Source of the DNA: Bipolaris cookei
Lineage: Eukaryota; Ascomycota; Dothideomycetes; Pleosporales; Pleosporaceae
DNA: 64,000 nucleotides
Reading direction: 5' to 3'
Assembly: GCA_002286855.1 (NCBI GenBank)
Contig: NRSV01000001.1
Coordinates: 1,216,276 to 1,280,275, forward strand
Shown here: positions 52,429 through 62,783 of the stretch, in pieces
Position numbering within the stretch: position 1 is the stretch's first letter
How the letters are laid out: the number at the start of each line of letters is the position of its first letter
Program-made: the position numbers and the translations under genes
Notes under the pieces: model-generated
Told to the model about the DNA's origin: nothing
Seen by the model: the letters and a program-made list of their open reading frames with translations, nothing else
The model's database searches: none

Positions 52429-53513
52429 ATGAGAAGTTGTGGATAAATGGAAGACGTTTCTAGCTATTATGCCTCTGTGCTTGTCTAAAGGTAGATCTAT
52501 GCAGTATTTATCATAACTACATGGAATATTAATCTCGCGGCATCTATTCCTAGCCAATTTCTAACAATAGACAGCAAGCGACTGCGCACGTAAGTAGTGG
52601 CTATACGAAGCCTCTCGAGCTTTGCGCCACATCTCGAGCCGTTTTGGTATAGCGTAAGTGCATATTGTAGGCCGCTAGACTTTCAAAACAGGTTGTGTCA
52701 GCACGCTAAGTCTTTTCGGTTCTTGCAATAGACTGGCACATCGCACCAGAACAACTCGGAAGCCACCTAGACAACGGCCGTACATATTATGAGAGCAGTG
52801 TCATATTCTTTAGCTAATTAAGTGTTGCTTGGAGGGTTCGAAGGATCAAGCGATTGTGCTGCATGTAACATAGCAGGGGTGTTTTGCTATTCTAGCTTCT
52901 ATGCCAAAGACAAGAGGCTTAAGAACGCAAGCTATAACGCCGTAATTTTGCTGTACAGAGCCTGCGATAGATAGAAATAGGTGCAAAGAGTATCGGCTCA
53001 TTAAAATGACTCTACATAATTGTGCAACGTGGGCATAACATGGTTAATCAATGTTCGTGGTTCGTTGCGGGGGGATGTTCGACCCACAGGGACGGACGTT
53101 AACAGCTAAAATTATAGTTTCGTTAAAACTATGATCGGAATAGAAAACGGAGGGACTCTCCGGCCGGATTTTGCCGTTTCAATTCTCTATAATCTCATTA
53201 CCTCTAATGGCCTGAGCTATAGACCGCTTAAACCCTGTACCTATTGTGCCGGTCCACAAGATTGCTCGTAACACTAGGGCGAATTCCTGCTGGCCCAGTC
53301 ATGATATGGATAACCGAGCATCTTAAGCTGTAGTTTATTGATTAATCCTATCACAGTATTCTGAAATTGCTCTATCATTAGTGCATCCAGACTTGTATCC
53401 AGTTCACCAGCTATCTAGTCTAGAGCTGGTAGCCCCACCCCTATATATTAATTATCGTTGCCAAACTCCCTCTACGCTCGTTCATGATCAGCCATCAGGC
53501 TCCCCTCTAGAAT
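52429..53513. other. Region without supported gene
   Basis: No coding frame is supported. A solo terminus-like sequence AGGGACGGACGTTA at about 53091-53104 resembles the MITE end at 46366-46379 and probably marks an old, truncated insertion. Confidence 0.45.
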
Positions 53514-54902
53514 TTATTCATCTTCTTGTCCAAGAATCGCCTTAGTCTCATGCCCCATGTGAAACTCGTCGACAGCATCCAAATCGCCAGCACGACGCTG
53601 GTACGCCCCGACATAGACACCCTTCTTTCTGGCCGCATCAATCACATCAGCCAAAACGTTGTCAAAGTCTCGAAGGTCCTGGTCAAAAGGTGTATTCTGT
53701 GATGCGTTTGATTCAAATGTGAGTCGTAGTTCCTGCACGCTTGCAAGGTCAATATCCGCCGGCTGGCTCATCACATATGCCGCAGCCATAGCGCTCAGCA
53801 TAGGCACAGCCAAGCCTGTTATCTCCAGGCGCTGCACATTTGCAGGCCATGCGGGCTGTCCAGGCACGAGTATGCCGGTGAGGTCTTGGTAGCTGTCGGG
53901 CAAATGGCGTACGTGGATGCGAGCCGAGGTGACACTTGCCAGCAAGTAGAGAAGTGGTTTAGGCTTGTTGCCGGGATCTTGGTCGATGTTGTCCATGAAA
54001 TCTAGCACGAGCGTGTGCAGGGATGGGCAGCAGTTGTGAATCAATAACACTAGATCTGGATAACTCAGATCATCGTCCCAGCTCCCTTCAAAGATGCACA
54101 GCTCTTTGAGAAAGGGAAAGTCGGTGAGCGCCAACAACCCACGGACCTTGTCCCCAGCAGCGTACACATGTCGGAACGTGAGAGATTGGAGAGTACCCAG
54201 TTCAGTGCACTTGGGTGGATGGATGCATAGGCCTACGCCCTCTGTCGCATAGTGCAACGAAAAATGACGAAGATTCGGTAAAAGCGGCACGCCATTTTCC
54301 ATATAAGAGGGTGTGAAGGAGAAGCGCCGTATCTTGGGAAAGGTTTCCACACCCATTGCATAGTCGTAAGCAACCTTGCTACATACTAATTCGGTAAAGG
54401 TAGGTTGGCTACCCAAGCCTGCTACCTGTAGAGAGACTTGCCGCAAGTCTGTCCCGTTGACTAAGATGGATGCCAACATGGCGCTTATGGCGGACTTGAA
54501 AAAGCCGCAGCGCCATAATCTGCGACCTTGTTGACATTGAACTAGAACATCTTGTCTTCTCTCATCTATCGGTGGATCCGGGAACAGTTTTGCTATCCAT
54601 TGGAGAACTAGCGTTACATTATTGAAAGGTGGCGGCCTTTCGGAGGGGAGCCTGAGCCGGAAAGAGTTGATGGACAATGTTCGAGCGTACTTGGAGATGT
54701 AATCTTTGCTGAAACTAAGTGCGCAAAGCTGAAAGATTTGCTGGGGATCTTGGTAGGATATGTCGATGTGTCGATATAGGTTGTATCCGCTATGGCTGTG
54801 ACTGTGCTGGCTCGTTTGCAGGAAGGCCCCAACGTGCTCCTGGGATACATGCTTTAGAATTGTTTGAAGTATTTCCACTGGTAAGCTACCAGCATGGTTC
54901 AT
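53514..54902 (-). CDS. F-box/leucine-rich-repeat-like protein
   Basis: Intronless, 462 residues from the ATG at 54902 (MNHAGSLPVEILQTILKHVS). The frame is open 10 codons further upstream but has no ATG. The start LPVEILQTILKHVSQEHVGAF is a typical degenerate F-box. The rest shows leucine-rich periodicity (LPNLRHFSLHYA, LGTLQSLTFRHVYA, FPFLKELCIFEGSW, CPSLHTLVLDF). Such proteins usually bring targets to SCF ubiquitin ligases in cytosol or nucleus, and fungi carry many of unknown target. No Skp1-interaction residues can be proven. The coding frame is intact. Confidence 0.75.
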   Translation of the reverse strand: MNHAGSLPVEILQTILKHVSQEHVGAFLQTSQHSHSHSGYNLYRHIDISYQDPQQIFQLCALSFSKDYISKYARTLSINSFRLRLPSERPPPFNNVTLVLQWIAKLFPDPPIDERRQDVLVQCQQGRRLWRCGFFKSAISAMLASILVNGTDLRQVSLQVAGLGSQPTFTELVCSKVAYDYAMGVETFPKIRRFSFTPSYMENGVPLLPNLRHFSLHYATEGVGLCIHPPKCTELGTLQSLTFRHVYAAGDKVRGLLALTDFPFLKELCIFEGSWDDDLSYPDLVLLIHNCCPSLHTLVLDFMDNIDQDPGNKPKPLLYLLASVTSARIHVRHLPDSYQDLTGILVPGQPAWPANVQRLEITGLAVPMLSAMAAAYVMSQPADIDLASVQELRLTFESNASQNTPFDQDLRDFDNVLADVIDAARKKGVYVGAYQRRAGDLDAVDEFHMGHETKAILGQEDE

Positions 54903-57074
54903 GATGCAAATGTTCGAGGTGCAGCTAGACACTATGTCCAGAACGGGCAGGCATAGAGGAGATGTGATTCAGCTATGTTGGGCAGACCGAGACTGCAACA
55001 GATTAGCAGTGCCGTTTGCAATGGCTCGGTCGCCTTCTAGGATAATTTTACAAATCACAATCTCAACTGCATGCGGGGTGATGAGAAGACGATGAGTTGT
55101 GAGCTATGGCATAACGATTATCGTCATGTTAGATGATCGGAACTTCATGGTAGCTATGGAGTAAAGGGCGAACTATCCAAGGTGATGCATTACAGTCTAC
55201 GGCTATAGCAGCCATCACCCAAAGGAGAGAAACTGGTCCATTTTTGCAGGCTGTCGTACAATCACTCTTAGATAGCTCGGAGCAAAGTTTGTTACTCGTA
55301 TCGCAGACTTGTACTAAGCGAGAGATTTGAGAAAAAAGGTACAATAGAGAGCGTCCTTTAACAGCACTCTTCAAGGTATAACTTAGGCTTAACGAGGGTA
55401 ATGTATCAATAGGAGATGCGCATACAGTGATTAGCGATTGCAGCTTCACCCCTGCAGGCAGCATTATAACAGTTTCGTCATCGTAAGACTGAAGATTGGC
55501 CAATTGTTCTCAGCTGATTACTGGCGCTAAGCTATGTACAGAAGGTGGGGCTGCTCTAGCATGCTGTGCAGCTGCGTGTAAGGGTGAAGCTGCAATCGCT
55601 AGCAACTGTAGCAGTTCTCATATGCTCAGAACGCGGATCTAACCTAGCGGTCTCACTGGCGCAAGCCATCATTCAGCATAGAAGGCATATTGAGATGATT
55701 TTCTAGCGCATATTCTACTATGTGAATCTTTCCCGTGCTATTTTGAATAGTAATGGTAGAACAATGAGACACTTTTCTGATTATCACAACCCAATTTTGG
55801 GGTTCGAGTGCCATCACCTGGATATTTATTACGTGATGATCTATCACGTGGCTCAAGGATAACGTCTGACTAGTGAGATAATTGCTAACATCCAGCGACA
55901 TCCGTTGTACAAACAGACTAAGTGGTAATAATAAAATTGATGAGATGAAACGATAGGATGTTTTGCAGCCTATTTGCTCGTCTTTGGCTTGAACTAGCCC
56001 GTGATTAAGAGCTTGTGTGTGTACCTGTAGGATATACGATTTTTGGAACATCTTAGCTAACGCGATATTCATATGTAAGAAAAACGACGAGAATTAGGGG
56101 ATTTAGCAGGTATCTGGATATTTGCTAAGAGAAAGCGTGTGGTGAGATTGATTGTTTGGATCTGCTGGAGATCCCAGCTACTAGTATGCACGGAATGCGC
56201 TAACCCAATTGGGCAGCCACCACAATCAGGGCACCCACCCAATGTTTGAGAGCTGCAACCCCCAACAATCCTAATATACTCCCTACACACCATGATTCTA
56301 GAATCCCCAAAGTTTACGAACATTCTGTACGTGGATGCGGGAGTAAGTGTTTGGGTATGGCTAGGTGATGGAGATTGAGAACGCATTAATGTTCAGGCTT
56401 AAGGCATGTATGTCCGAATGCCTATAGACCCGTTGCAGCTTTTCTCTTGAGGCATGGCATCACTGTGTGCAAATTTTGCTAATTAAACCTCAGCAGACTA
56501 TTACCTGCGCACTTCTACATATAAGACATGCCGTTGCCGTCCCCTGTCTGCACCAGGAGCGCGACGTTATTCCATAAATCGAGGCGCTACCGAAGACATA
56601 TCACCCAGCTTCATTGACACAAGTCCTCTGATCCTTGGTCGTCATCTCCGTGCAGCTGATGGGCGTGCGGAAGAAATAGAAAGACGCGTATACGGAAATT
56701 CCGAATACGACTATATGCAGCGACTTTTTTCCAAGGCCCGTGATGCTGAATGTTTCTTGCAGGCACTAATGCCATATCATTGCTTCAAGAATCTCTATTC
56801 TTGTTGACCGCAGCTGCTTATACCAAGACGGTAAGAGTTAGGCCTTTTAGTAAGGGGTATATAACGACGTTGAACCACAATTGATCATGATTATGAAACC
56901 GAGAAAAGAAAAGAAGAATTAGAGAACACGGGTTTCCCATCAGTAGCAATAACTATAAAAGAGGAGATGCGATCATTCAAGTGTTCCTACTACGCTTTCC
57001 AGTTCGGTTGATGGTGCGCACACTATCTAGGCTGGCAATCACAACCCGAATTTTGTGATGGACCACGTCACGAT

Positions 57075-57112
<38 letters not shown>

Positions 57113-57502
57113 GAAGAAGAAATAACGGTACATTAGCAGTTTAAGCAGCAACTAAACCTCGAAAAGCATCGGCAGAAAACTTAAAGGACAGCTATTTCCA
57201 GAAAGAGCTCGGTGAATAGCTGTTAGTCCAATTACCGGCCATCTGTGCACATATCAGCAGTAGTGACGCTGAGTTAATGGTTTGACGAGGTTTGAAGAAA
57301 CAATGCAAGCATAAGCAAAAGATTCTATTTCACACTTTTTTAGGTGTAACTTGCATAGCAAGAGTGGGAAGCAAAGGAGTGGAAAGCTTTCCTGGTAAGC
57401 GAGAGTCACTCTCACCATTGATTTCGAAGACAAATTCTAGTTCCGAAAGCGTACGGCCTGCATACTTTTCAAATAACCGAAAAAGACACTTTGAGTAGTA
57501 TC
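54903..57502. other. 2.6-kb region without a supported gene
   Basis: Minus-strand frames of 124 codons (55503-55129) and 139 codons (56072-55653) have no motif and no neighbouring exon. A plus-strand frame ending at about 56806 (GRHLRAADGRAEEIERRVYG, later DYMQRLFSKARDAECFLQAL) reads like real protein but has no clear start. It could be a decayed gene. Confidence 0.4.
57075..57110. repeat. (AAC)12 microsatellite
   Basis: Twelve uninterrupted AAC units are followed directly by AAGAAGAAG. The array is about 390 bp upstream of the start codon at 57503. Confidence 0.95.
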
Positions 57503-60500
57503 ATGAATATCACATTGCGTCACGGAAATCAAAGTCGAAAACAACGTCAGAGACAAGAGAAGAACGCTAAAGATCATGCTGCTGGAGATTACTCTGAGGC
57601 CGGATTTTCTGGAACCTCGATACAGCATCGGGAGTTAGCGAATAGTCAAGGCAGCATAATTTGGCCTTCCTCAGGCCGTGTATCTAAGTTTGGAACCCCT
57701 TATATGGTCCAAGGACAGCCCAGTGATCCATTACCTTTCAAAAGTCTCAAATCAATTCCTGTGCAGGACGTCATGCAGAAGCATGAACAGAATAGCGTTG
57801 AGAGGCAGCTTGATGTGAATCCTGGCAAACATTTGGAAGCCGTCTCACAAGACATGGATAGCTGGGTAGCAAACCTGGTACAGCAAGACCCCAAGCAGCA
57901 GAAGTGGCTCGTCGATCGGTTGCTTAACGAGGCTTCTTTAAGATACGGAGAAGTCTTGGATCTCATCGACCGATTAGGGGACACGTTCGTCCAACTTCCA
58001 GCCCTTATGGATCAGTACGGTGGTGTGGCGAGTTTCTGCGAACAGCATAGCCTCCTCATCGCTGTCAAGGATTCGAAGGCTAAGAGACGTGTCGAGCAGT
58101 CATCTGCAGTCAAGAACGTGAAGAAATATCAACCCGGATTAGTAGAGAACTACATTGAGCAGTTTGTACCGAGAATACTTGACACCCATCAAGCTATCTC
58201 AGATGTAGCTTTTGTTCTACGACGCATCAACCTCCAAGAAGCATCCTACCTCCTCAATATGGCTGCCATACGTCGCATTGAAACACCGAACCGAACTAAA
58301 GACCGTTGGATCAATGGGGCTGACTGGGCAGAAGTGAAGAGTTTGATCAAGGAAATGTGCAGCTTTGCATGTACCAACACATGGGGAGAGAGAGAAACGG
58401 CTCTCAGCACATGCGAAGTACTGAGGACTGAGGCTGAGAAGGCTGCCTTGACGAAAGCTGATGTGAGATACAACGCTCAAAAAGCTGTCCCTTGTACGCA
58501 TCCTAAAGATGGTGAAAGGTCGAATGCAGCAGCGGCTTATTGGACGAAGGTGGTAACTTATTTCCGGAATAGCACGAATCCAAACACTGGTGTGCTCTAT
58601 TCAGATGAGTCAGTGAAAGCGAGCCGTCTGAAGGAATTGGGCGTGATGCGACACAGCGTGTATCGTATTCTCGCTCCGTACGCAATGAATATTGAGAATG
58701 AGTCCATGGAAGAGAACGAGACTTTTAAGACTGCTCGATATTATGGACAACAGCTGTTTCAGATTAAGGAAGAAGAGGAGAGTGAAAAACTGGGTTCTAG
58801 TTACGTAACAGACTTCATGGAAGAAACGATTACGCACAGCCGATTTGCGTCAGTGTCGCCAAAGACCCTACCTACTGACGTATATCCGCACGGTGAGAAT
58901 GGAAACAACACCGATGATGAAGGATGCAACACACTTATGAACTCGAAAGTACAGGCGATTTTTGGCAAATGTGACGGTCAGAATGCGCGAGTGTTGGAAC
59001 CAGCCAATCAAATTCTGGTTGCGAAGGATATCCCAAACAAACAAAAACAAGATCATCTGGTTGATGCTTGGTATTATGAGGTCAATATGAGACGGGCTGA
59101 TACAAAACCGCCTTCTCCTCAACACGGGCTCTGTTTCCGTCATTCTCAGGCAATGGCTTACAATATAGGTGGTGTGAGCGGCACGAAGAATCGCATCACG
59201 CTCAATCAGACTCTCCCTGTGCTATTTCCGAAGGAGAATAGGTACGTATAGTTTCAATCATATCATATTACGAGAAGTGCTTCTCTGACTGAATATAGGA
59301 GGGATGGCATACAAAATTATCGGTACCGACCTCACACGACTTCTGGGATCTTCGAAGAGCTTGATTGGGATTCGATTGGCAGGAAAACAGGGCTCACTCG
59401 TACTGTTCAACAATACAAAAAGACCGGGAGCGTCGTCTTAGATTGTTTCGAATGGATCTTTGACGACCCCGAGTTAGAGAGGATTACTGACACGCTCTTC
59501 CGCATGTACGAATACCATCAGCGTCGCGTTTATGGTCGCGAAAACCTCGGCTGGATGCGCTGCATGTGTCATTCATTGATTCAACAGGCAGTCCGAGTGG
59601 ATTTGGGGTATTGGATGATGTACGCGATGCTCCGTGGAGAACACACTCTGCTCTCGTATCCGTATTACACCATGTACGCGCGAAAAGGGGCCGATACGGC
59701 CTTTCGCCATATCAATCAAGCGGTCGTTAGCGAAGGCGCTGACACAAAGCTTATGCACGGCAACATTTCACTAGAGAACGAGGATGAGAACAATTGCACA
59801 GAACTGCTTACGGGCTTCCATCGGCATGTGCCAGAATATCGGCAATGGCACAAGACTACTAGCCGCGCTCGTACTATAAATGCTATTCAAGGATGGAAAG
59901 ATGAGAACAACTGGCCTCAGGCCATTCAAGACAAGCTGCCTGAAGTAAAATGGATTCGTCAGCCCTGCAAGCGAGGACAAGTGCGAATCTCTCACCCTCT
60001 GCTACCATACGGTTCGACCGGCCCAATGACGGTAGATCGGCGGATAATTCCCTGTTGGCACGTCGTTGTACGTAACGGCATGATAGAGAACCCGAAATTG
60101 GGAACATATGAAGAAATATGTAAGGCTCACCGGGAGCTCTTGGCTGCTCCGCGATCACCGTCGGGGTATCCAAATAAGTATGGCGGAACCGATCAGCCTT
60201 TCCCTGCGGATGTCCGAATAGACCTACAGTCATACATCCAGAGGGCACTTGTTGGCCAGGTGCATTGGAGAGACCCTATGGTTCGCCGCGAAATGCATAT
60301 CGAGTTTGGAAATGGTGATGGAGAAAGCATAAACAAATTCATTGCGAGGCAGCGGGCCCATGTGGCGAACGAGGTAAAGCGCCTTTTCCCTATAGTTGAG
60401 ATGCTCGAGAGGGATGCATTTCGGGCAGTACTTGAGGAAAGCATTCCAGACCGATCATTCTTTAGTAACCAGGGTATCCATCCTTCACATGGAGATTCTG

Positions 60501-60829
60501 GATGGAGCGCTTGTGACAAAGAGGGCGGACAAGAGGAAGCTCTACACATGATGCAACAAGATTTGGACACGAAGCCAGATGAGAGGCTGCACGCCGTCAA
60601 ATCAGGAACGCTCGTTAAAGATCTTTCGAGTTCACCTGTATTCACTCAGAGTTTAATGTCTCCTGCCCCCTCTCGTTCGTCTCAACAAAAAGTTGAACCG
60701 TCTTGCGCTGAATCTCAGGAGCGCTCCCATGACAGCTTCCACTCGCCTAAATGCCTTTCTACCATGGCAGAAGTGCATCAAGAACAGATTGCGCTGCGGA
60801 GGAGTGAGCGCACCCGCCGTTTGGAATAG
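57503..60829 (+). CDS. Large fungal protein of unknown function, possible 2OG-oxygenase-like region
   Basis: Exons 57503-59241 and 59299-60829 are joined across a 57-nt intron (GTACGT donor, ATATAG acceptor; AAT AG|G AGG stays in frame), giving 1,089 residues. The N-terminal 60 residues are basic and disordered. Residues about 100-480 are helical and Glu/Lys/Gln-rich, with no family I recognise. Residues about 560-940 hold conserved-looking blocks: AYNIGGVSGTKNRITLNQTL, NLGWMRCMCHSLIQQAVRVD, GADTAFRHINQAV, NCTELLTGFHRH, VKWIRQPCKRGQVRISHPLL and PYGSTGP...RRIIP. The order His-x-Asn (717-719), Gly-rich turn, Lys/Arg-Gly-x-Val-Arg-Ile, then Gly-Ser-Thr-Gly-Pro and Arg recalls double-stranded beta-helix 2-oxoglutarate oxygenases. 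Where a His-x-Asp and a second His are expected it has His-x-Asn and Tyr817. The C-terminal 150 residues are Ser-rich and probably disordered. The frame is fully open, so the gene is likely functional. Confidence 0.75.
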
Positions 60830-62770
60830 TCTTATACGTAAGGTGCTGTTCGTGTGCTTCTTAATAGGGGCCAATATAATTAGAAGGGGTCACACAGATG
60901 GCATATACTATTCAAAGCGAGCCAGGGCACACTCGAGATATGTTTTTATTGGACAATGAAATGCTTTGTAACGGGATTTCAAAGCTCTACACTCGTCATC
61001 CGCAGTCATGGTATAATTCTATCGATTAGAGATTTGCTTATTTGGCGGTGAAAAATCGGGTCACGTGACAAGTATTCCAACCTTCCTCGAATCAGATGAT
61101 TGGGTAGCTGAAGAGACCAGACCTTCTGTGCCCTACCAGAAGAATGTAAACGCTATCCTATGAGACGTTATTTCACTAATCTATTTTACAGTAGATTACC
61201 TTCTCACAAGGGTTATTAGGGTGATGTGCATGCGCTTTGTATGTTGAAGATCCTGCCATTGGCGATGAATGCACCCAGAGAATCTTTAATCAGTAGCTAT
61301 CTCGAAACAGCAAGCCAGTACAGCGTCTCTAGATTTCAAATGATTAGACGCCCCTTGAACGCATTTCCATAGTGACGAGGATACATACCTGACGCTCACA
61401 AGAGTGCCGAAGCCTGTGCTTCGAACTCGCCATGAACAGCTGCTCAAGTCCACATCACTCGAATGTCTCTTGTTCCCCAACCGCTAGGGAAGTGGCAAGC
61501 GCCTGAGACTTGGGCGCCCCGTCCAGCAACCAAGGTCCATAGTTGTAAGTACCACTATGACCGACTTTGTGCATCAAATCTACCATAAAGTACCAAATTC
61601 ACGAGCAACTGAAGACTTATGCGTGCAAAAGGTCGCATAAGCACTGTAACGCAACACTTATTGTGCAGTTCCTCACGAGCTTAGCCTAGTGCCAGCTGTT
61701 GTGATGCAAGATTGATTGTTTGGTTCTGTCAGAGATCCGGCTAGCACCAGTAGGTACTACTACGCTAATCCATATCTGGAAACAATCGCCACAGAGGTGA
61801 CCTGCCCTTTCAACACCAGCTTGCAGCATGTGATTTCACGCGCAGGTCCCAGTCCAGCAAACAACATGGCTATCATACCTCCCGCCACACTTGCTGTTTT
61901 ACCTAGCCATCGTCTGCTAAAGTAACAGAATACCATCATTTTCAGCAGAGTGTACGCAGCTCCTGAACGCTTTCGGGCAGCTTTGGAGCAGACATGCGCT
62001 CAGCACGTACGTGCCTAAGGCTTCTCTGACAACAGTGTACATCTACAAAGCGCGCCCAACTGCCAAGTCATGGTTCTTAATCTTTCATCATCGTATTACT
62101 GACACGTTCATAATAATCTACATTTAGGGTCCAAACAGCAGTCGAACGATATTGACAGTAGGCCCCAGGAGCGCGTTGACTGCACGTCTACAACAGCGTC
62201 TGTTGCCATGCGGGAACTTTTGAGACGGTAGCAACTGCAGTATTTATCCTGCTTCCTCCTCTCAATGCAACAAGTCACTTACTCGTGCGGGGCACTTTAG
62301 GTCAACCACTTTTAGGCCATATTGCAGCAAAAGGTAAAGTTTGCGCGAACACATTCGCACAAGGGCTCCGTATGTGGCAGAAGCATCAATCATCTTCATG
62401 ATTCCTAGTGCAAATAACACGTATTAATGGTTAATTCGTTCCTTTGCGATTTACAGAAGCTACGTGCAAGCACAGAGTTGGCTACCACTTTCCCCTGTAG
62501 ACTTGTTTGTGCAACCTGCCCCTCAGTCTCTCCACTACCAAAATAGCTCTTAAATTTGTACGCTCCAATCACTTGTTCACCTAAGGTTAACAACCCTTGA
62601 ATTGTAACAGCCTACAACATTACCTGTTGAAACGCACACTTACTGGTACGTACCAATCTATCACACGCGGTATATCTTTGTTGGCGTAACGAAACCAAGT
62701 TTCTGACAAATCATGATCTAGGCAAACCAGAGTTTTAGAGAGCCCCCAAATGCACATGCGTTTTGCCTAC
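60830..62770. other. 1.9-kb intergenic region
   Basis: No coding frame is supported on either strand. A 30-bp stretch at about 61708-61738 (AGATTGATTGTTTGG and AGAGATCC) resembles 56139-56170, so an old duplicated segment may be present in both gaps. Confidence 0.45.
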
Positions 62771-62776
62771 TATAAA
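62771..62776 (+). promoter_or_regulatory. TATA box-like element
   Basis: TATAAA lies 13 bases before the ATG of the peptidase-domain gene. That is too close for a normal TATA-to-TSS-to-ATG spacing, so either it is chance or translation starts at a later ATG (62931 or 62973). Confidence 0.3.
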
Positions 62777-62783
62777 TCCAGCC

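Noticed and set aside
55129..56072. Two minus-strand frames of 124 and 139 codons as genes
   Set aside because: No motifs, poor composition, no adjoining exons or start context; left as unexplained.
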